Assembly (NCBI GenBank): GCA_963693285.1
Contig: OY848921.1
Span: 3,157,497-3,221,496, forward strand
Length of the DNA: 64,000 bases
From: Xestospongia muta
Lineage: Eukaryota; Porifera; Demospongiae; Haplosclerida; Petrosiidae
Direction: 5' to 3'
The notes beneath the pieces were generated by a model, which saw only the letters and a program-made list of their open reading frames with translations, was not told where the DNA came from and did no database searches. Positions within the stretch are counted from its first letter, which is position 1; every line of letters begins with the position of its first letter. Of the stretch, positions 10,104 through 20,848 are shown piece by piece. Position numbers and translations under genes: made by a program.

Positions 10104-11699
10104 ATGGCAAGCAAGAAAGTTGTAGCTCTAACTCTCCTTTTACTATTTCTTTTTGGACTGTATGCTGTGGTACACAGTAATCCTATGAACTCTAATCCTA
10201 CTAGCTACACTATAGCTAGCTCTACCGTCAAACCGTTAAAAGTCTTATTTGTCTCTGTCCCAGTTCCTGGTCATACTAATGCTTTATTAGCTCTTGGAGA
10301 AGAGTTAGTAAGACGTGGACATAATGTAGCGTATTGTTCTACAGACTCTTGGGCCAACTTAATGGACAAGGCAATGGAGAGAGGAATAAAGTATCTTTCT
10401 GCAGGAAAAGTGATAGATTATGAGTCAAAACGAGCAAATATCCACAAGGTTCTACAATGGATGTTTTCTAACAATCCCTGGCTGATTTATAAAGCTCTAA
10501 TGGCTATTATTGAATGGAACAAAGATGCTGTCAGTCCTATAATTGACTACCTTATCAATAATGATGTGACTCAATGGGACATTGTAATATTTGATTATTT
10601 GCTAATAAACTCAGTTCCCTGTATTGCCAGATATCACAATGTATCTGTAATTGGTGTCTTTAACAGACCTGTCCACAATGAGCCACCTTGGCCTTATCCT
10701 TTACCTATATCCGGGAAAACTGATAATATTATGTTTCTAGACAGACTTAGAAATATTGAATCAAGGTTCATTGGATTATTGATCAAGAATGTTTTTTATA
10801 GCTCACCCACTGTCGATAAACTATGTAACAAAATATTTCATTGGGGTCCGCTTGAAGGATGGGAGTATCCCGCTATTGTACGAACAGTAATTGGCTTTGA
10901 GTACCCACGAACAATTTCACCTTTAACAGAATATGTAGGACCTATATTGTCTAAATTAAATAAACCACTACCTACAGATTTGTCAAAGTGGATACAAGAT
11001 AAAGAGGACAACAGTGTTATATATATCAGTATGGGATCTATTGCTAATACAAGTTATGACTTGGTTGTGGCATTTGTTAACAGTACTAATAGCACTACAT
11101 ACTCTGTAGTGTGGTCTTTAAATGAACTTCACCAACATTTTCTTGATGACATAAAACTTGATTCACACAAATATGTTATATCATCATGGACTCCTCAGGT
11201 TACTCTATTACAACATAAGTCTATCTCTATGGCTATACTACATGGTGGTTCTAATGGAGTTCATGAAGCTCTTTACTATGGAGTTCCACTTATAGTGATA
11301 CCACAATTTGCTGATCAATTTGATTGGGCAGCAATGGTAGAACATTCTGGAGTTGGTATACAAATAAAACCTCATCAAGTGACCTCTCAAACTGTTAAGA
11401 AGAGTATTGAGACAATAGAGTCAGGAGAATATCGTGAAAAAGCTCAAAAGATGAGTGAAATCATGAAGAGAGCAGGAGGTGTAGATAAGGCAGCAGATCT
11501 TGTGGAGTTCTATGTTAATGTTGGTTATGATCACCTGATACCAGGTCCTGTCAAGTATAAATGGAGCTGGATACAATACTACAATATTGATGTACATGTT
11601 ACACTACTGTGTATCATATTGATCATTATGTATTGTATAGTTAAAGTATATAAGTGTTGCTGTAGATGCTGTTCAAAGGAAAAACTCAAAAAGGAGTGA
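10104..11699 (+). CDS. UDP-glycosyltransferase (plus-type, UGT-E)
   Basis: Intact 531-aa ER UGT. The ATG has A at -3 and G at +4. The signal peptide (residues about 5-25) is a leucine-rich run. The acceptor domain carries PGHTNALLALGEEL with His57 in the catalytic position; the donor domain has WTPQ, HGGSNGVHEAL and ADQFDWAA. A C-terminal membrane span is followed by KCCCRCC and a KLKKE tail that fits the KxKxx ER-retrieval rule. Its partner across the divergent promoter is the UGT-D pseudogene, so this side of the pair survived alone. Several N-x-T/S sites (for example NSTNST) suggest lumenal glycosylation. Substrate unknown. Confidence 0.94.
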   Translation: MASKKVVALTLLLLFLFGLYAVVHSNPMNSNPTSYTIASSTVKPLKVLFVSVPVPGHTNALLALGEELVRRGHNVAYCSTDSWANLMDKAMERGIKYLSAGKVIDYESKRANIHKVLQWMFSNNPWLIYKALMAIIEWNKDAVSPIIDYLINNDVTQWDIVIFDYLLINSVPCIARYHNVSVIGVFNRPVHNEPPWPYPLPISGKTDNIMFLDRLRNIESRFIGLLIKNVFYSSPTVDKLCNKIFHWGPLEGWEYPAIVRTVIGFEYPRTISPLTEYVGPILSKLNKPLPTDLSKWIQDKEDNSVIYISMGSIANTSYDLVVAFVNSTNSTTYSVVWSLNELHQHFLDDIKLDSHKYVISSWTPQVTLLQHKSISMAILHGGSNGVHEALYYGVPLIVIPQFADQFDWAAMVEHSGVGIQIKPHQVTSQTVKKSIETIESGEYREKAQKMSEIMKRAGGVDKAADLVEFYVNVGYDHLIPGPVKYKWSWIQYYNIDVHVTLLCIILIIMYCIVKVYKCCCRCCSKEKLKKE

Positions 11700-12228
11700 T
11701 AACTAGTTTGCCATATACAGTAGTTTGGTATATAGTCTAATTCCTGGACTATTTTTCTTTTCAGTAGGTCTTTTTTTAAAATTATTTTATGTTATCTCAT
11801 AAATAATTATTCTACTTTATTTTATTTATCCATCTCACTTGCTTAGTATGACATTGATGACAGTTAATTGCTTGACCACATTCCAAATGTGTGATCATAA
11901 AGCACAAGATGTGTGTGTGTGTTGGCCCTCAAAATTATGTTAGACAGTCATTCGAAAAAATAATGCTAAATATCCCACCCAATATGCTAAAATGACATTT
12001 TTTCCAGAAATAATACTAATCAAGTTCACTTAGTTGTATAGGTTCTCTGAGCTCATTAGTTCAATCATTTCAGGTGGAGGGCAAAATTTTGTATAATGTA
12101 TAGTTTCCCTTCCAATAATTTAGTCTAGCTGTGTCGCTGCTTGCTTTAATGGAATTAATGCTTAATGGATCAGGGCTTATTGAAACTATCAGACCACATA
12201 AAAATTTAATTATAGTGGGGCGTGGACT

Positions 12229-12366
12229 TTGTAATATTTGATTATTTGGTAATGAACTCAGTTCCCTGTATTGCCAGATGTTACAATGTATCTGTAATTG
12301 GTGTCTTTAACAGACCTATCCACAATGATCCACCTTGGCCATATCTTTAGCTATATCTGGGAATAC
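12229..12366 (+). pseudogene. UGT internal fragment
   Basis: About 140 bp match the UGT codons from the VIFDYL region through CIAR, the FNRPIHNDPPWPY stretch and SG, with substitutions and a premature stop. Nothing of the gene remains on either side. Confidence 0.8.
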
Positions 12367-12546
12367 CAAAAGCCTTTTAAGAGACACATTATATTTATTG
12401 TATTTTCCAGTAACCATGCAAAGCTATTTAAGAAGACATCACTATATATATATAATTATATATAGTGTATATGTAAAGTGTATGTGTTTTCTTGATGTGA
12501 TAACTAAAGCCATACACTTGAAAACAATTACTAAAGCGACTTAAGG

Positions 12547-13365
12547 AGCACAAAATAAACAATTAAGAAGCACCTTACTTTAATATTTGTAGCATATTTC
12601 TCAATGACCAAGCCAACTAATTAAATACATATAAGCAAAGTCAAAAGAGACACAATTAGCCCTTGAAGTTTGTTCCCTATCAAGTTTAGTGCATTCCCTA
12701 TCAATAAACTTGATTGTGAACCAACAAGAAACTCTATCAGCTGGAGGTTACACAACCTCATCAGACAAACTACCCATTGGGACAGAAAGATCACAATTTA
12801 ATCGGTGACCCCCAATGCATTACGAAGATTATATTACTCAATGACTTTGTTACTTTGCTACTGATTTTTGTGAGGACACAAAAACTAGAGGGGGAATGGT
12901 GTAGTGTGTGTACTGTATTACTGTATCTCTAAGTTATTCACTCATTTGTGTGTACATAACCATTAATGTTAATGTGTAGAATTGTCACCTATACTTGATA
13001 ACATGTCATCTTAATTGTAACCTGGATATGTTAATCAGAAATTTTTTGATATAACCCAACTGTGTATGTATTCTTTATTCTTGTTGTTGAATAATACCAT
13101 TGTTGAACTGAGACTTGAACTTAAACTTGCAATGACCAAGCCAATTACTTAAACATTTACAAGCAAAGAAAAAAAGAACCAATTATAATCTTTGAAATGT
13201 GTTCCTATCAATAAACCAGTCTATACTAGGCTGCCTATTTGTCTAGCAGGAAGTGATGGCCACTTCCTAAAGTTAATAATAAAACTAATAATAAACACTA
13301 ACTATACGCTATCTTTACCGGAACTTATCTACCTTTAAATTATTATTATTCAATAGGACAGCATA
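12547..13365. repeat. Upstream segment shared by UGT-G and UGT-H
   Basis: This stretch recurs almost unchanged upstream of the next gene (15136-15687 and 16735-16998), where an LTR element interrupts it. It shows that UGT-G and UGT-H arose by duplication of a unit containing gene plus at least 0.8 kb of 5' flank. The last 30 bp before the ATG are the common plus-type leader. Confidence 0.85.
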
Positions 13366-14970
13366 ATGGCAAGCAAGAAAATTGTAGCTCTAGCTCTCCT
13401 TTTACTATTTCTTTTTGGATTGTATGCTGAGGTACACAGTAATCCTATGAACTCTAATCCTACTAGCTACACTATGGCTAGCTCTACTGTCAAACCTTTA
13501 AAAGTCTTATTTGTCTCTGTCCCATTACCTGGTCACACTAATGCTTTATTAGCTCTTGGAGAAGAGTTAGTAAGACGTGGACATTATGTAGCGTATTGTT
13601 CTACAGACTCTTGGGACAACTTAATAGAGAAGGCAATGGAGAGAAGAATAAAGTATCTTTCTGCAGGAAAAGTGATAGATAATGAGTCAAAACGAGCAAA
13701 TATCCACAAGGTTGCCCAATGGATGTTTTCTAACAATCCCTGGCTGATTTATAAAGCTCTAATGATTGTTATTGAATGGAACAAAGATGCTGCTAGTCCT
13801 ATAATTGACTATCTTATGAATAATGATGTCACTCAATGGGACATTGTAATCGTTGATTATTTGCTAACAAAATCAGTTCCCTGTATTGCCAGATATCACA
13901 ATGTATCTGTAATTGGTATCTTTAACAGACCTATCCACAATGATCCACCTTGGCCTTATCCTTTAGCTACATCTGGGAAAACAGATAACATTATTTTTCT
14001 AGACAGACTTAACAATATTCCATCAATGTTCATCAGATCATTGATCAACAATGTTCTATTTTATAACTCACCCACTGTCGATAAACTATGTAACAAAGTA
14101 TTTCATTGGGGTCCACTTGAAGGATGGGAATATCCTGCTATTGTACGAACAGTAATTGGCTTTGAGTACCCACGAACAATTTCACCTCTAACAGAATATG
14201 TAGGACCTATATTGTCTAAATTAAATAAACCACTACCTACAGATTTGTCAAAGTGGATACAAGATAAAGAGGACAACAGTGTTATATATATCAGTATGGG
14301 ATCTATTGCTAATACAAGTTATGACTTGATTGTGGCATTTGTTAACAGTACTAATAGCACTACATACTCTGTAGTTTGGTCTTTAAATGAACTTCACCAA
14401 CATTTTGTTAATGACATGAAACTTGATTCACACAAATACTTTATTTCATCATGGACTCCTCAGGTTACTCTATTACAACATAAGTCTATCTCTATGGCTA
14501 TACTACATGGTGGTTCTAATGGAGTTCATGAAGCTCTTTACTATGGAGTTCCACTTATAGTGATACCGCAATTTTATGACCAATTTGATTGGGGAGCAAT
14601 GGTAGAACATTCTGGAGTTGGTTTACAAATAAAACCTCATCAAGTGACCTCTCAAACTATTAAGAAGAGTATTGAGACAATAGAGTCAGGAGAATATCAT
14701 GAAGAGGCTCAAAAGATGAGTGAGATCATGAAGAGAGCAGGAGGTGTGGATAAGGCAGCAGATCTTGTGGAGTTCTATGTTAATGTTGGTTATGATCACC
14801 TGATACCAGGTCCTGTCAAGTACAAATGGAGCTGGATACAATACTACAATATTGATGTACATGTTACACTACTGTGTATCATATTGATCATTATGTATTG
14901 TATAGTTAAAGTATGTAAATGTTGCTGTAGATGCTGTTGTCTGAAAAAGGAACACAAAAAGATTGAGTGA
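13366..14970 (+). CDS. UDP-glycosyltransferase (plus-type, UGT-G)
   Basis: Intact 534-aa UGT with a signal peptide (IVALALLLLFLFGLYAE), the PGHTNALLALGEEL acceptor motif and the full donor signature (WTPQ, HGGSNGVHEAL, YDQFDWGA). It has a membrane span, a KCCCRCC cluster and a KKIE tail fitting the KKxx ER-retrieval signal; this tail differs in sequence from the KLKKE tails of its neighbours yet keeps the spacing. The variable region (residues about 95-250) differs most from its paralogues, as expected for the acceptor pocket. Not paired with a minus gene. Confidence 0.94.
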   Translation: MASKKIVALALLLLFLFGLYAEVHSNPMNSNPTSYTMASSTVKPLKVLFVSVPLPGHTNALLALGEELVRRGHYVAYCSTDSWDNLIEKAMERRIKYLSAGKVIDNESKRANIHKVAQWMFSNNPWLIYKALMIVIEWNKDAASPIIDYLMNNDVTQWDIVIVDYLLTKSVPCIARYHNVSVIGIFNRPIHNDPPWPYPLATSGKTDNIIFLDRLNNIPSMFIRSLINNVLFYNSPTVDKLCNKVFHWGPLEGWEYPAIVRTVIGFEYPRTISPLTEYVGPILSKLNKPLPTDLSKWIQDKEDNSVIYISMGSIANTSYDLIVAFVNSTNSTTYSVVWSLNELHQHFVNDMKLDSHKYFISSWTPQVTLLQHKSISMAILHGGSNGVHEALYYGVPLIVIPQFYDQFDWGAMVEHSGVGLQIKPHQVTSQTIKKSIETIESGEYHEEAQKMSEIMKRAGGVDKAADLVEFYVNVGYDHLIPGPVKYKWSWIQYYNIDVHVTLLCIILIIMYCIVKVCKCCCRCCCLKKEHKKIE

Positions 14971-15687
14971 AGTAAAGTTATTAGGATATTTTCTTTAATG
15001 TTTTTTCCAATGATAGTACTGTACATATATAGTTTATATTATGTTATAGTTGTTCAATTCAGACTGGATTCTTTTACTTTTGAAACATGACAATTGAGAG
15101 AATTTAAATTAAACTGATAAAATGATATCTGATCAGCACAAAATAAACAATTAAGAAGCACCTTACTTTAATATTTGTAGCATATTTCTCAATGACAAAG
15201 CCAACTAATTAAATACATATAAGCAAAGTCAAAAGAGACACAATTAGCCTTTGAAGTTTGTTCCCTATCATGTTTAGTGCGTTTCCTATCAATAAACTTG
15301 ATTGTGAACCAACAAGAAACTCTATCAGCTGGAGGTTACACAACCTCATCAGAAAGATCACAATTTAATCGGCGACCCCCAACGCATTATGAAGATTATA
15401 TTACTCAATGACTTGGTTACTTTGCTACTGATTTTTGTGAGGACACAAAAACTAGAGGGGGTATGGTGTAGTGTGTGTACTGTATTACTGTATCTCTAAG
15501 TTGTTCACTCATTTGTGTGTACATAACCATTAATGTTAATGTGTAGAAATGTCACCTATACTTGTTAACATGTCATCTTAATTGTAACCTGGATATGTTA
15601 ATCAGAAATTTTTTGATATAACCCAACTGTGTATGTATTCTTTATTCTTGTTGTTGAATAATAACATTGTTGAACTGAGACTTGAAC

Positions 15688-16734
15688 TTTAGTAGTAGGT
15701 ATACGTGTACCACTTGTGTTATGCATCATGTCACATGCTACTATGAATATCGTTATGTGTTGTTATAAATACATCAGTTAGACTTAGACAGGCCACTGTG
15801 GGTCTGTCCAGGCACTTAGTCAGTTATCCACCCAGCTGATATTACATGGTGGCTGGGGTGCTTTGCTAAAACGCAAAAGCCCTAATAGACCAATGCTAGT
15901 CAACCCGGCCCCAAATGTCTGAAAAGAGTGATCTGTTCGTATCACAAAACAGACCTCAGAGAACTTAGTAGCAAGTATGTTCTCTCCTCGTCGTGGTAGG
16001 TGCTTCTGCTGGAGAGGAAGGCCAGAGAGGGAGAGACATGCTAGGAGTAAACAAGCAAGATATCGACGCCAAACACAACGAGATAACACCTTGGGACAGT
16101 TACCACATCCAGTAATGAGACCAGTCATGAAGATTCCGTCACAAACCGCGCCTCCATCTTGGCAGGTCAGAGTTCGAGCAACAGGAAAGATTGGAATCGC
16201 CATTTCACCAACAGAAACTAATCCAACATCGTTAGAAGCTCTTGTTAGTCGCCAACTGAAACACTTCGACTCTAGACAGTTAGTCCTATACCTGACACAA
16301 CTGAAGATATCTCTAGTGACATTGGCATAACTGTGGAGGAAGGAGATGCTCCAGAAGAGAGATCGTCCAAGGGTGCTCCAGGAGGGAGACCGCCCTCACG
16401 TTGTGGCCATCGAACGTCATTATGTCCACCATTTGGAGGTATGCCAGTCCCAGGAAAGAGGATGCCTCGAGATGTCTGACAGATCTCGCCGGGGGCAGAT
16501 GTCGGGAGACTAATGAACACTGTAGTTAGGTAGTTTAAGTTTTTCATGCATTCACTTTGACTCATCTCTGGGAAAGGGAGATGTAGTAGTAGGTACACAT
16601 GCACCACTTGTGTTATGCATCATGTCACATGCTACTATGAATATCGTTATGTGTTGTTATAAATACATCAGTTAGACAGGCCACTGTGGGTCTGTCCAGG
16701 CACTTAGTCAGTTATCCACCCAGCTGATATTACA
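15688..16734 (+). mobile_element. Small non-autonomous LTR retrotransposon
   Basis: Two near-identical terminal repeats (15688-15846 and 16582-16734) begin T[T/G]TAGTAGTAGG and end TATTACA. The element is flanked by the 5-bp duplication TGAAC (15683-15687 and 16735-16739). Right after the left LTR is a TGG-starting, primer-binding-site-like stretch; right before the right LTR is the polypurine tract GGGAAAGGGAGA. The 735-bp interior is more GC-rich than its surroundings. It has no reverse transcriptase; a plus-strand basic ORF (15977-16330) could be a gag remnant. The empty site survives upstream of UGT-G near 13.11 kb. LTR differences are few, so the insertion is recent. Structure fits a TRIM or gag-only element. 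Confidence 0.9.
15977..16330 (+). CDS. Basic ORF inside the LTR element (gag-like?)
   Basis: A 117-codon ORF starts inside the element's 5' interior. It is rich in Arg, Ser and Gln (for example RYRRQTQRDN). A second open stretch in another frame continues to about 16500 with Pro/Gly-rich residues. No zinc knuckle or protease motif is seen. A degraded nucleic-acid-binding gag product is possible, but it could be chance in GC-rich DNA. Confidence 0.3.
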   Translation: MFSPRRGRCFCWRGRPERERHARSKQARYRRQTQRDNTLGQLPHPVMRPVMKIPSQTAPPSWQVRVRATGKIGIAISPTETNPTSLEALVSRQLKHFDSRQLVLYLTQLKISLVTLA

Positions 16735-16998
16735 TGAACTTTAACTTGCAATGACCAAGCCAATTAATTAAACATTTATAAGCAAAGAAAAAAAGAACCA
16801 ATTATAATCTTTGAAATGTGTTCCTACCAATAAACCAGTCTATACTAGGCTGCCTATTTGTCTAGCAGGAAGTGAAATGATACCCACCCCCTAAAGTTAA
16901 TAATAAAACTAATAATAAACACTAACTATACGCAACAAATGATATCTTTGCCAGAACTAATCTACCTTTAAATTATTATTATTCAATAAGACAGCATA

Positions 16999-18597
16999 AT
17001 GGCAAGCAAGAAAGTTGTAGCTCTAACTCTCCTTTTACTATTTCTTTTTGGATTGTATGCTGAGATACACAGTAATCCTTTGAACTCTAATCCTACTAGC
17101 TACACTATAGCTAGCTCTACTGTCAAACCTTTAAAAGTCTTATTTGTCTCTGTCCCCTTACCTGGTCATACTAATGCTTTATTAGCTCTTGGAGAAGAGT
17201 TAGTAAGACGTGGACATTATGTAGCGTTTTGTTCTACAGACTCTTGGGACAACTTAATGGACAAGGCAATGGAGAGAGGAATAAAGTATTTTTCTGCAGG
17301 AAAAGTGATAGATTATGAGTCAAAACGAGCGAATATCCACAAGGTTGCCCAATGGATGTTTTCTAGCAATCCCTGGCTGATTTATAAAGCTCTAATGACT
17401 ATTATTGAATGGAAGAAAGATGGTGTTAGTCCTATAATTGACTATCTTATCAATAATGATGTGACTCAATGGGACGTTGTAATATTTGATTATTTCCTAA
17501 TAAACTCAGTTCCCTGTATTGCCAGATATCACAATGTATCTGTAATTGGTGTCTTTAACAGACATATCCATAATGATCCACCTTGGCCTTATCCTTTAGC
17601 TGTGTCTGGGAAAACTGACAATATTATTTTTCTAGACAGACTTAGCAATATTCCATCAATGTTCATCAGATCATTGATCAACAATGTTCAATTATATAGC
17701 TCACCCACTGTCAATAAACTATGTAACAAAGTATTTCATTGGGGTCCACTTGAAGGATGGGAATATCCTGCTATTGTACGAACAGTAATAGGCTTTGAGT
17801 ACCCACGAACAATTTCACCTTTAACAGAATATGTTGGACCTATATTGTCTAAATTAAATAAACCACTACCTACAGATTTGTCAAAGTGGATACAAGATAA
17901 AGAGGACAACAGTGTTATATATATCAGTATGGGATCTATTGCTAATACAAGTCATGACTTGGTTGTGGCATTTGTTAACAGTACTAATAGCACTACATAC
18001 TCTGTAGTTTGGTCTTTAAATGAACTTCACCAACATTTTGTTAATGACATGAAACTTGCTTCACACAAATACTTTATTTCATCATGGACTCCTCAGGTTA
18101 CTCTATTACAACATAAGTCTATCTCTATGGCTATACTACATGGTGGTTCTAATGGAGTTCATGAAGCTCTTTACTATGGAGTTCCACTTATAGTGATACC
18201 ACAATTTTCTGATCAATTTGATTGGGCAGCAATGGTAGAACATTCTGGAGTTGGTTTACAAATAAAACGTCATCAAGTGTCCTCTCAAACTATTAAGGAG
18301 AGTATTGAGACAATAGAGTCAGGAGAATATCATAAAAAGGCTCAAAAGATGAGTCAGATCATGAAGAGAGCAGGAGGTGTAGATAAGGCAGCAGATCTTG
18401 TGGAGTTCTATGTTAATGTTGGTTATGATCACCTGATACCAGGTCCTGTCAAGTACAAATGGAGCTGGATACAATACTACAATATTGATGTACATGTTAC
18501 ACTACTGTGTATCATATTGATCATTATGTATTGTATAGTTAAAGTATATAAGTGTTGCTGTAGATTCTGTTCAAAGGAAAAACTCAAAAAGGAGTGA
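16999..18597 (+). CDS. UDP-glycosyltransferase (plus-type, UGT-H)
   Basis: Intact 532-aa UGT with leucine-rich signal peptide, PGHTNALLALGEEL, and the donor signature with SDQFDWAA. The last roughly 90 codons and the 3' flank match the minus-type genes (RFCSKEKLKKE tail) almost exactly, unlike its nearer neighbour UGT-G. This suggests exchange of 3' ends between subfamilies. Its promoter region was separated from the upstream repeat by insertion of the LTR element, which sits about 265 bp before the ATG and could influence expression. Confidence 0.94.
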   Translation: MASKKVVALTLLLLFLFGLYAEIHSNPLNSNPTSYTIASSTVKPLKVLFVSVPLPGHTNALLALGEELVRRGHYVAFCSTDSWDNLMDKAMERGIKYFSAGKVIDYESKRANIHKVAQWMFSSNPWLIYKALMTIIEWKKDGVSPIIDYLINNDVTQWDVVIFDYFLINSVPCIARYHNVSVIGVFNRHIHNDPPWPYPLAVSGKTDNIIFLDRLSNIPSMFIRSLINNVQLYSSPTVNKLCNKVFHWGPLEGWEYPAIVRTVIGFEYPRTISPLTEYVGPILSKLNKPLPTDLSKWIQDKEDNSVIYISMGSIANTSHDLVVAFVNSTNSTTYSVVWSLNELHQHFVNDMKLASHKYFISSWTPQVTLLQHKSISMAILHGGSNGVHEALYYGVPLIVIPQFSDQFDWAAMVEHSGVGLQIKRHQVSSQTIKESIETIESGEYHKKAQKMSQIMKRAGGVDKAADLVEFYVNVGYDHLIPGPVKYKWSWIQYYNIDVHVTLLCIILIIMYCIVKVYKCCCRFCSKEKLKKE

Positions 18598-18849
18598 TAA
18601 CTAGTTTGCCATACATAGTAGTTTGGTATACAGTCTAATTCCTGGACTACTGTTCCTTTCAGTAGGTCTGGGAATGAGACTATATTTTGTATTTATTGAA
18701 ATGTTGTTCCTTTTTTTAATTATTTAATGTTGTCTCATAAATAATTATTCTACTTTATTTTAATTATCCATCTCACATGTTTAGTAGGACATTGTTGACA
18801 GTTAATTGTTTGACCACATTCCAAATGTGTGATCATAAAGCACGAGATG

Positions 18850-19020
18850 TGTGTGTGGACTATTTGGCCCTAATTGGATTTGGCTTATTACTTATTAGAT
18901 AACTATAAAGTGTTTACTTTGTAGTGGAGTGACTACAGAATGGCTGCTTTACTTATATAATTACAAAGTGGTTACTTTGTTGTGGAGTGACTACAGAATG
19001 GTTGCTTTAATCAGTGTTGC
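18850..19020. repeat. Tandemly repeated PIGT/UGT flank piece
   Basis: A unit of about 85 bp (ACTTATATAATTACAAAGTG, then TGGAGTGACTACAGAATGG) occurs about twice here, and again near 27.12-27.20 kb. On the opposite strand it matches the PIGT 5' flank at 2.32-2.37 kb. It marks the end of the duplicated block behind plus-type UGT genes. Confidence 0.6.
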
Positions 19021-19201
19021 CAGATGGTGTGATCAAAATTATATTAGACAGTCATTCAAAAAATGTTAAATACCCTACCCAATATGCTAAAATGACATTT
19101 TTTTCCAGAAATAATACTAATAGTGTTTACTTAGTTGTATAGGTTCTCTGAGCTCATTAGTTCAATCATTTCAGGTGAAGGGCAAAGTTTGTACAATGTA
19201 T

Positions 19202-19660
19202 TTAGTTTCCCTTCCAATAATTTAGTCTAGCTACCTCCCTGCTTTCTTTAATAGAATTAATGCTATTGAAGTTGAAATGTGTGGGGGGAGGGCGACCTAG
19301 GCCCCCTTTGCCCCCTTTGCCCCCTTGGTTTCTATTCCCCTGAAGTTGGGTTAGGGTACGTTGTTCCACTTCCTCTCTTTCGTAGGGCAGGTATAGGTTG
19401 CTTCTTGCTGCCTTTGTCCTATGGCTCACCATAATAGAGCTTTCTCTCTTCCTATGCACTACCAGTGTCTTTGGAGATCCAATTAACTGTATCTGGTAGG
19501 TCACAGCACTAACTCTGTCAATTATGGTGTAAGGACCACACCATGCACAATGAAGACAGTTTCCTTGTTCTTCCCTGCTTCACAGCAAGGACATAGAGTC
19601 AAACTCTCTCCCCTACAGTGAGGTTGCTGCCAGCAACTTTCTCATCATATTTGGCCAAAT
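19202..19660 (-). pseudogene. Ty3/gypsy pol C-terminal fragment
   Basis: On the minus strand the frames give the tail of a gypsy integrase region: a YDEKVAGSNLTVGERV-like stretch followed by a stop, then GPYTIIDRVSAVTYQIQL and KTLVVHRKR. This is the usual 'WLY...GPY.I..R...V.Y.I......VH..RLKP' pattern at the end of Ty3/gypsy polyproteins. At least one frameshift and one stop are present, so it is dead. It is separated from a matching RT fragment (19973-20235) by UGT sequence. Confidence 0.8.
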
Positions 19661-19726
19661 GGCATTACATTAAATTCAAAATAGCCTTTGTCAAAAAAGC
19701 TATTTTCCTTGTTTTGCTCTTACTGA

Positions 19727-19953
19727 TTATATTATCAGTTTTCCCAGATGTAGCTAAAGGATAAGGCCAAGGTGGATCATTATGGACAGATCTGTCAAAG
19801 ACACCAATTACAGATACATTGTGATATCTGGCAATACAGGTAACGGAGTTTATTAGCAAATAATCAAGTATTACAATGTCCCATTGAGTCACATCATTAT
19901 TGATAAGATAGTCAACTATAGGACTAACAGCATCTTTGTTCCATTCAATAAAC
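19727..19953 (-). pseudogene. UGT internal fragment inside gypsy remnants
   Basis: The minus strand encodes the UGT stretch from the DAVSPIVDYL region through MTQWDIVILDYLL, CIARYHNVSVIGVF, NDPPWPYPL and SGKTDNII, then switches abruptly to unrelated sequence. It is of the plus-gene subfamily but lies on the minus strand. Confidence 0.85.
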
Positions 19954-19972
19954 AGTCATTAGTCAAGAGTGA

Positions 19973-20235
19973 CATCCATCCTTGGGAGAGGGTAGGCATC
20001 AAGATGGGTGACAGAATTGAGTTTTTGGTATTCCAAACAGACCACAATGGGTGATGACCAGGGGCTACTACTGGGTCTCACCACTCCTTGTTCAATCATT
20101 CTTGTGACTTTCACATTAACCACACCCTTGAGTGCTCAGGAATCCTTTGTAATGGTTGTTGCACAGGTGGTCCTTCAGTCGGAATCATGTGCTTGACAGC
20201 CGTAGAATGACCTGTAGAATAACCTCCTTTCCTAA
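19973..20235 (-). pseudogene. Ty3/gypsy reverse transcriptase N-terminal fragment
   Basis: The minus strand reads AVKHMIP, PVQQPLQRIPEH, VTRMIEQGVVRPSSSPWSSP and YQKLNSVTHLDAYPLPRMD, the familiar entry into a gypsy RT domain. The residues normally between SSPWSSP and the YRKLN motif are deleted. No catalytic core remains. Confidence 0.85.
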
Positions 20236-20848
20236 CATAACTGGATTCAGCGTCATTTGATGAAGTTTGAGTCGTACACCAACTCCAGAATGTTCTACTT
20301 TTGCTGCTCAATCCAACTGATCACTGACTAGTGGTAACTCCATAGTAAAGAGCTTCGTGAACTCCATTAGAACCACCATGTAGTATAGCCATAGAGATAG
20401 ACTTATGTTGTAATAGAGTGGCCTGTGGAGTCCATGATGAAATAAAGTATTTGTTTTGGTCAAGCTTTATATCATTAAGAACATGTTGATTAAGTTTATT
20501 GAGAGACCATACAACAGAGTAATTAGTTTGAAAGGTACTGTTAACAAGTGCCATAGCTAAATCAATAGTAGTATGTGCAAGAGACCCCATACTGATATAA
20601 ATAACACTGTTATCCTCTTTATCTTGTATCGACTTTGACAAATCTGTAGGTAGTGGTTTATTTAATTTAGACAAGATAGGTCCTACATATACTGTTAAAG
20701 GTGAAATTGTTCGTGGGTACTCAAAACCAAAAGCAGATAATATAAAGACAGGAAACTCCCAACATTCAAATTGTGTCCAATGAAAGGCTTTTTTACACAT
20801 ATCACTGGTAATAGTAGATCCAAAGAGTTCAAAAAGAGAAACAACTGC
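20236..20848 (-). pseudogene. Minus-type UGT pseudogene fragment
   Basis: It encodes the UGT segment from VVSLFELFGSTITSD through the donor signature to about GVRLKLHQM. A roughly 20-bp deletion after EALYYGV shifts the frame, and the 5' and 3' ends are absent. Its 5' side abuts the partial PIGT duplication at 20849. Confidence 0.88.

Noticed and set aside
15820..16203. 127-codon minus-strand ORF within the LTR element
   Set aside because: It is antisense to the element, runs across the LTR boundary and shows no known motif; GC-rich sequence keeps it open by chance.
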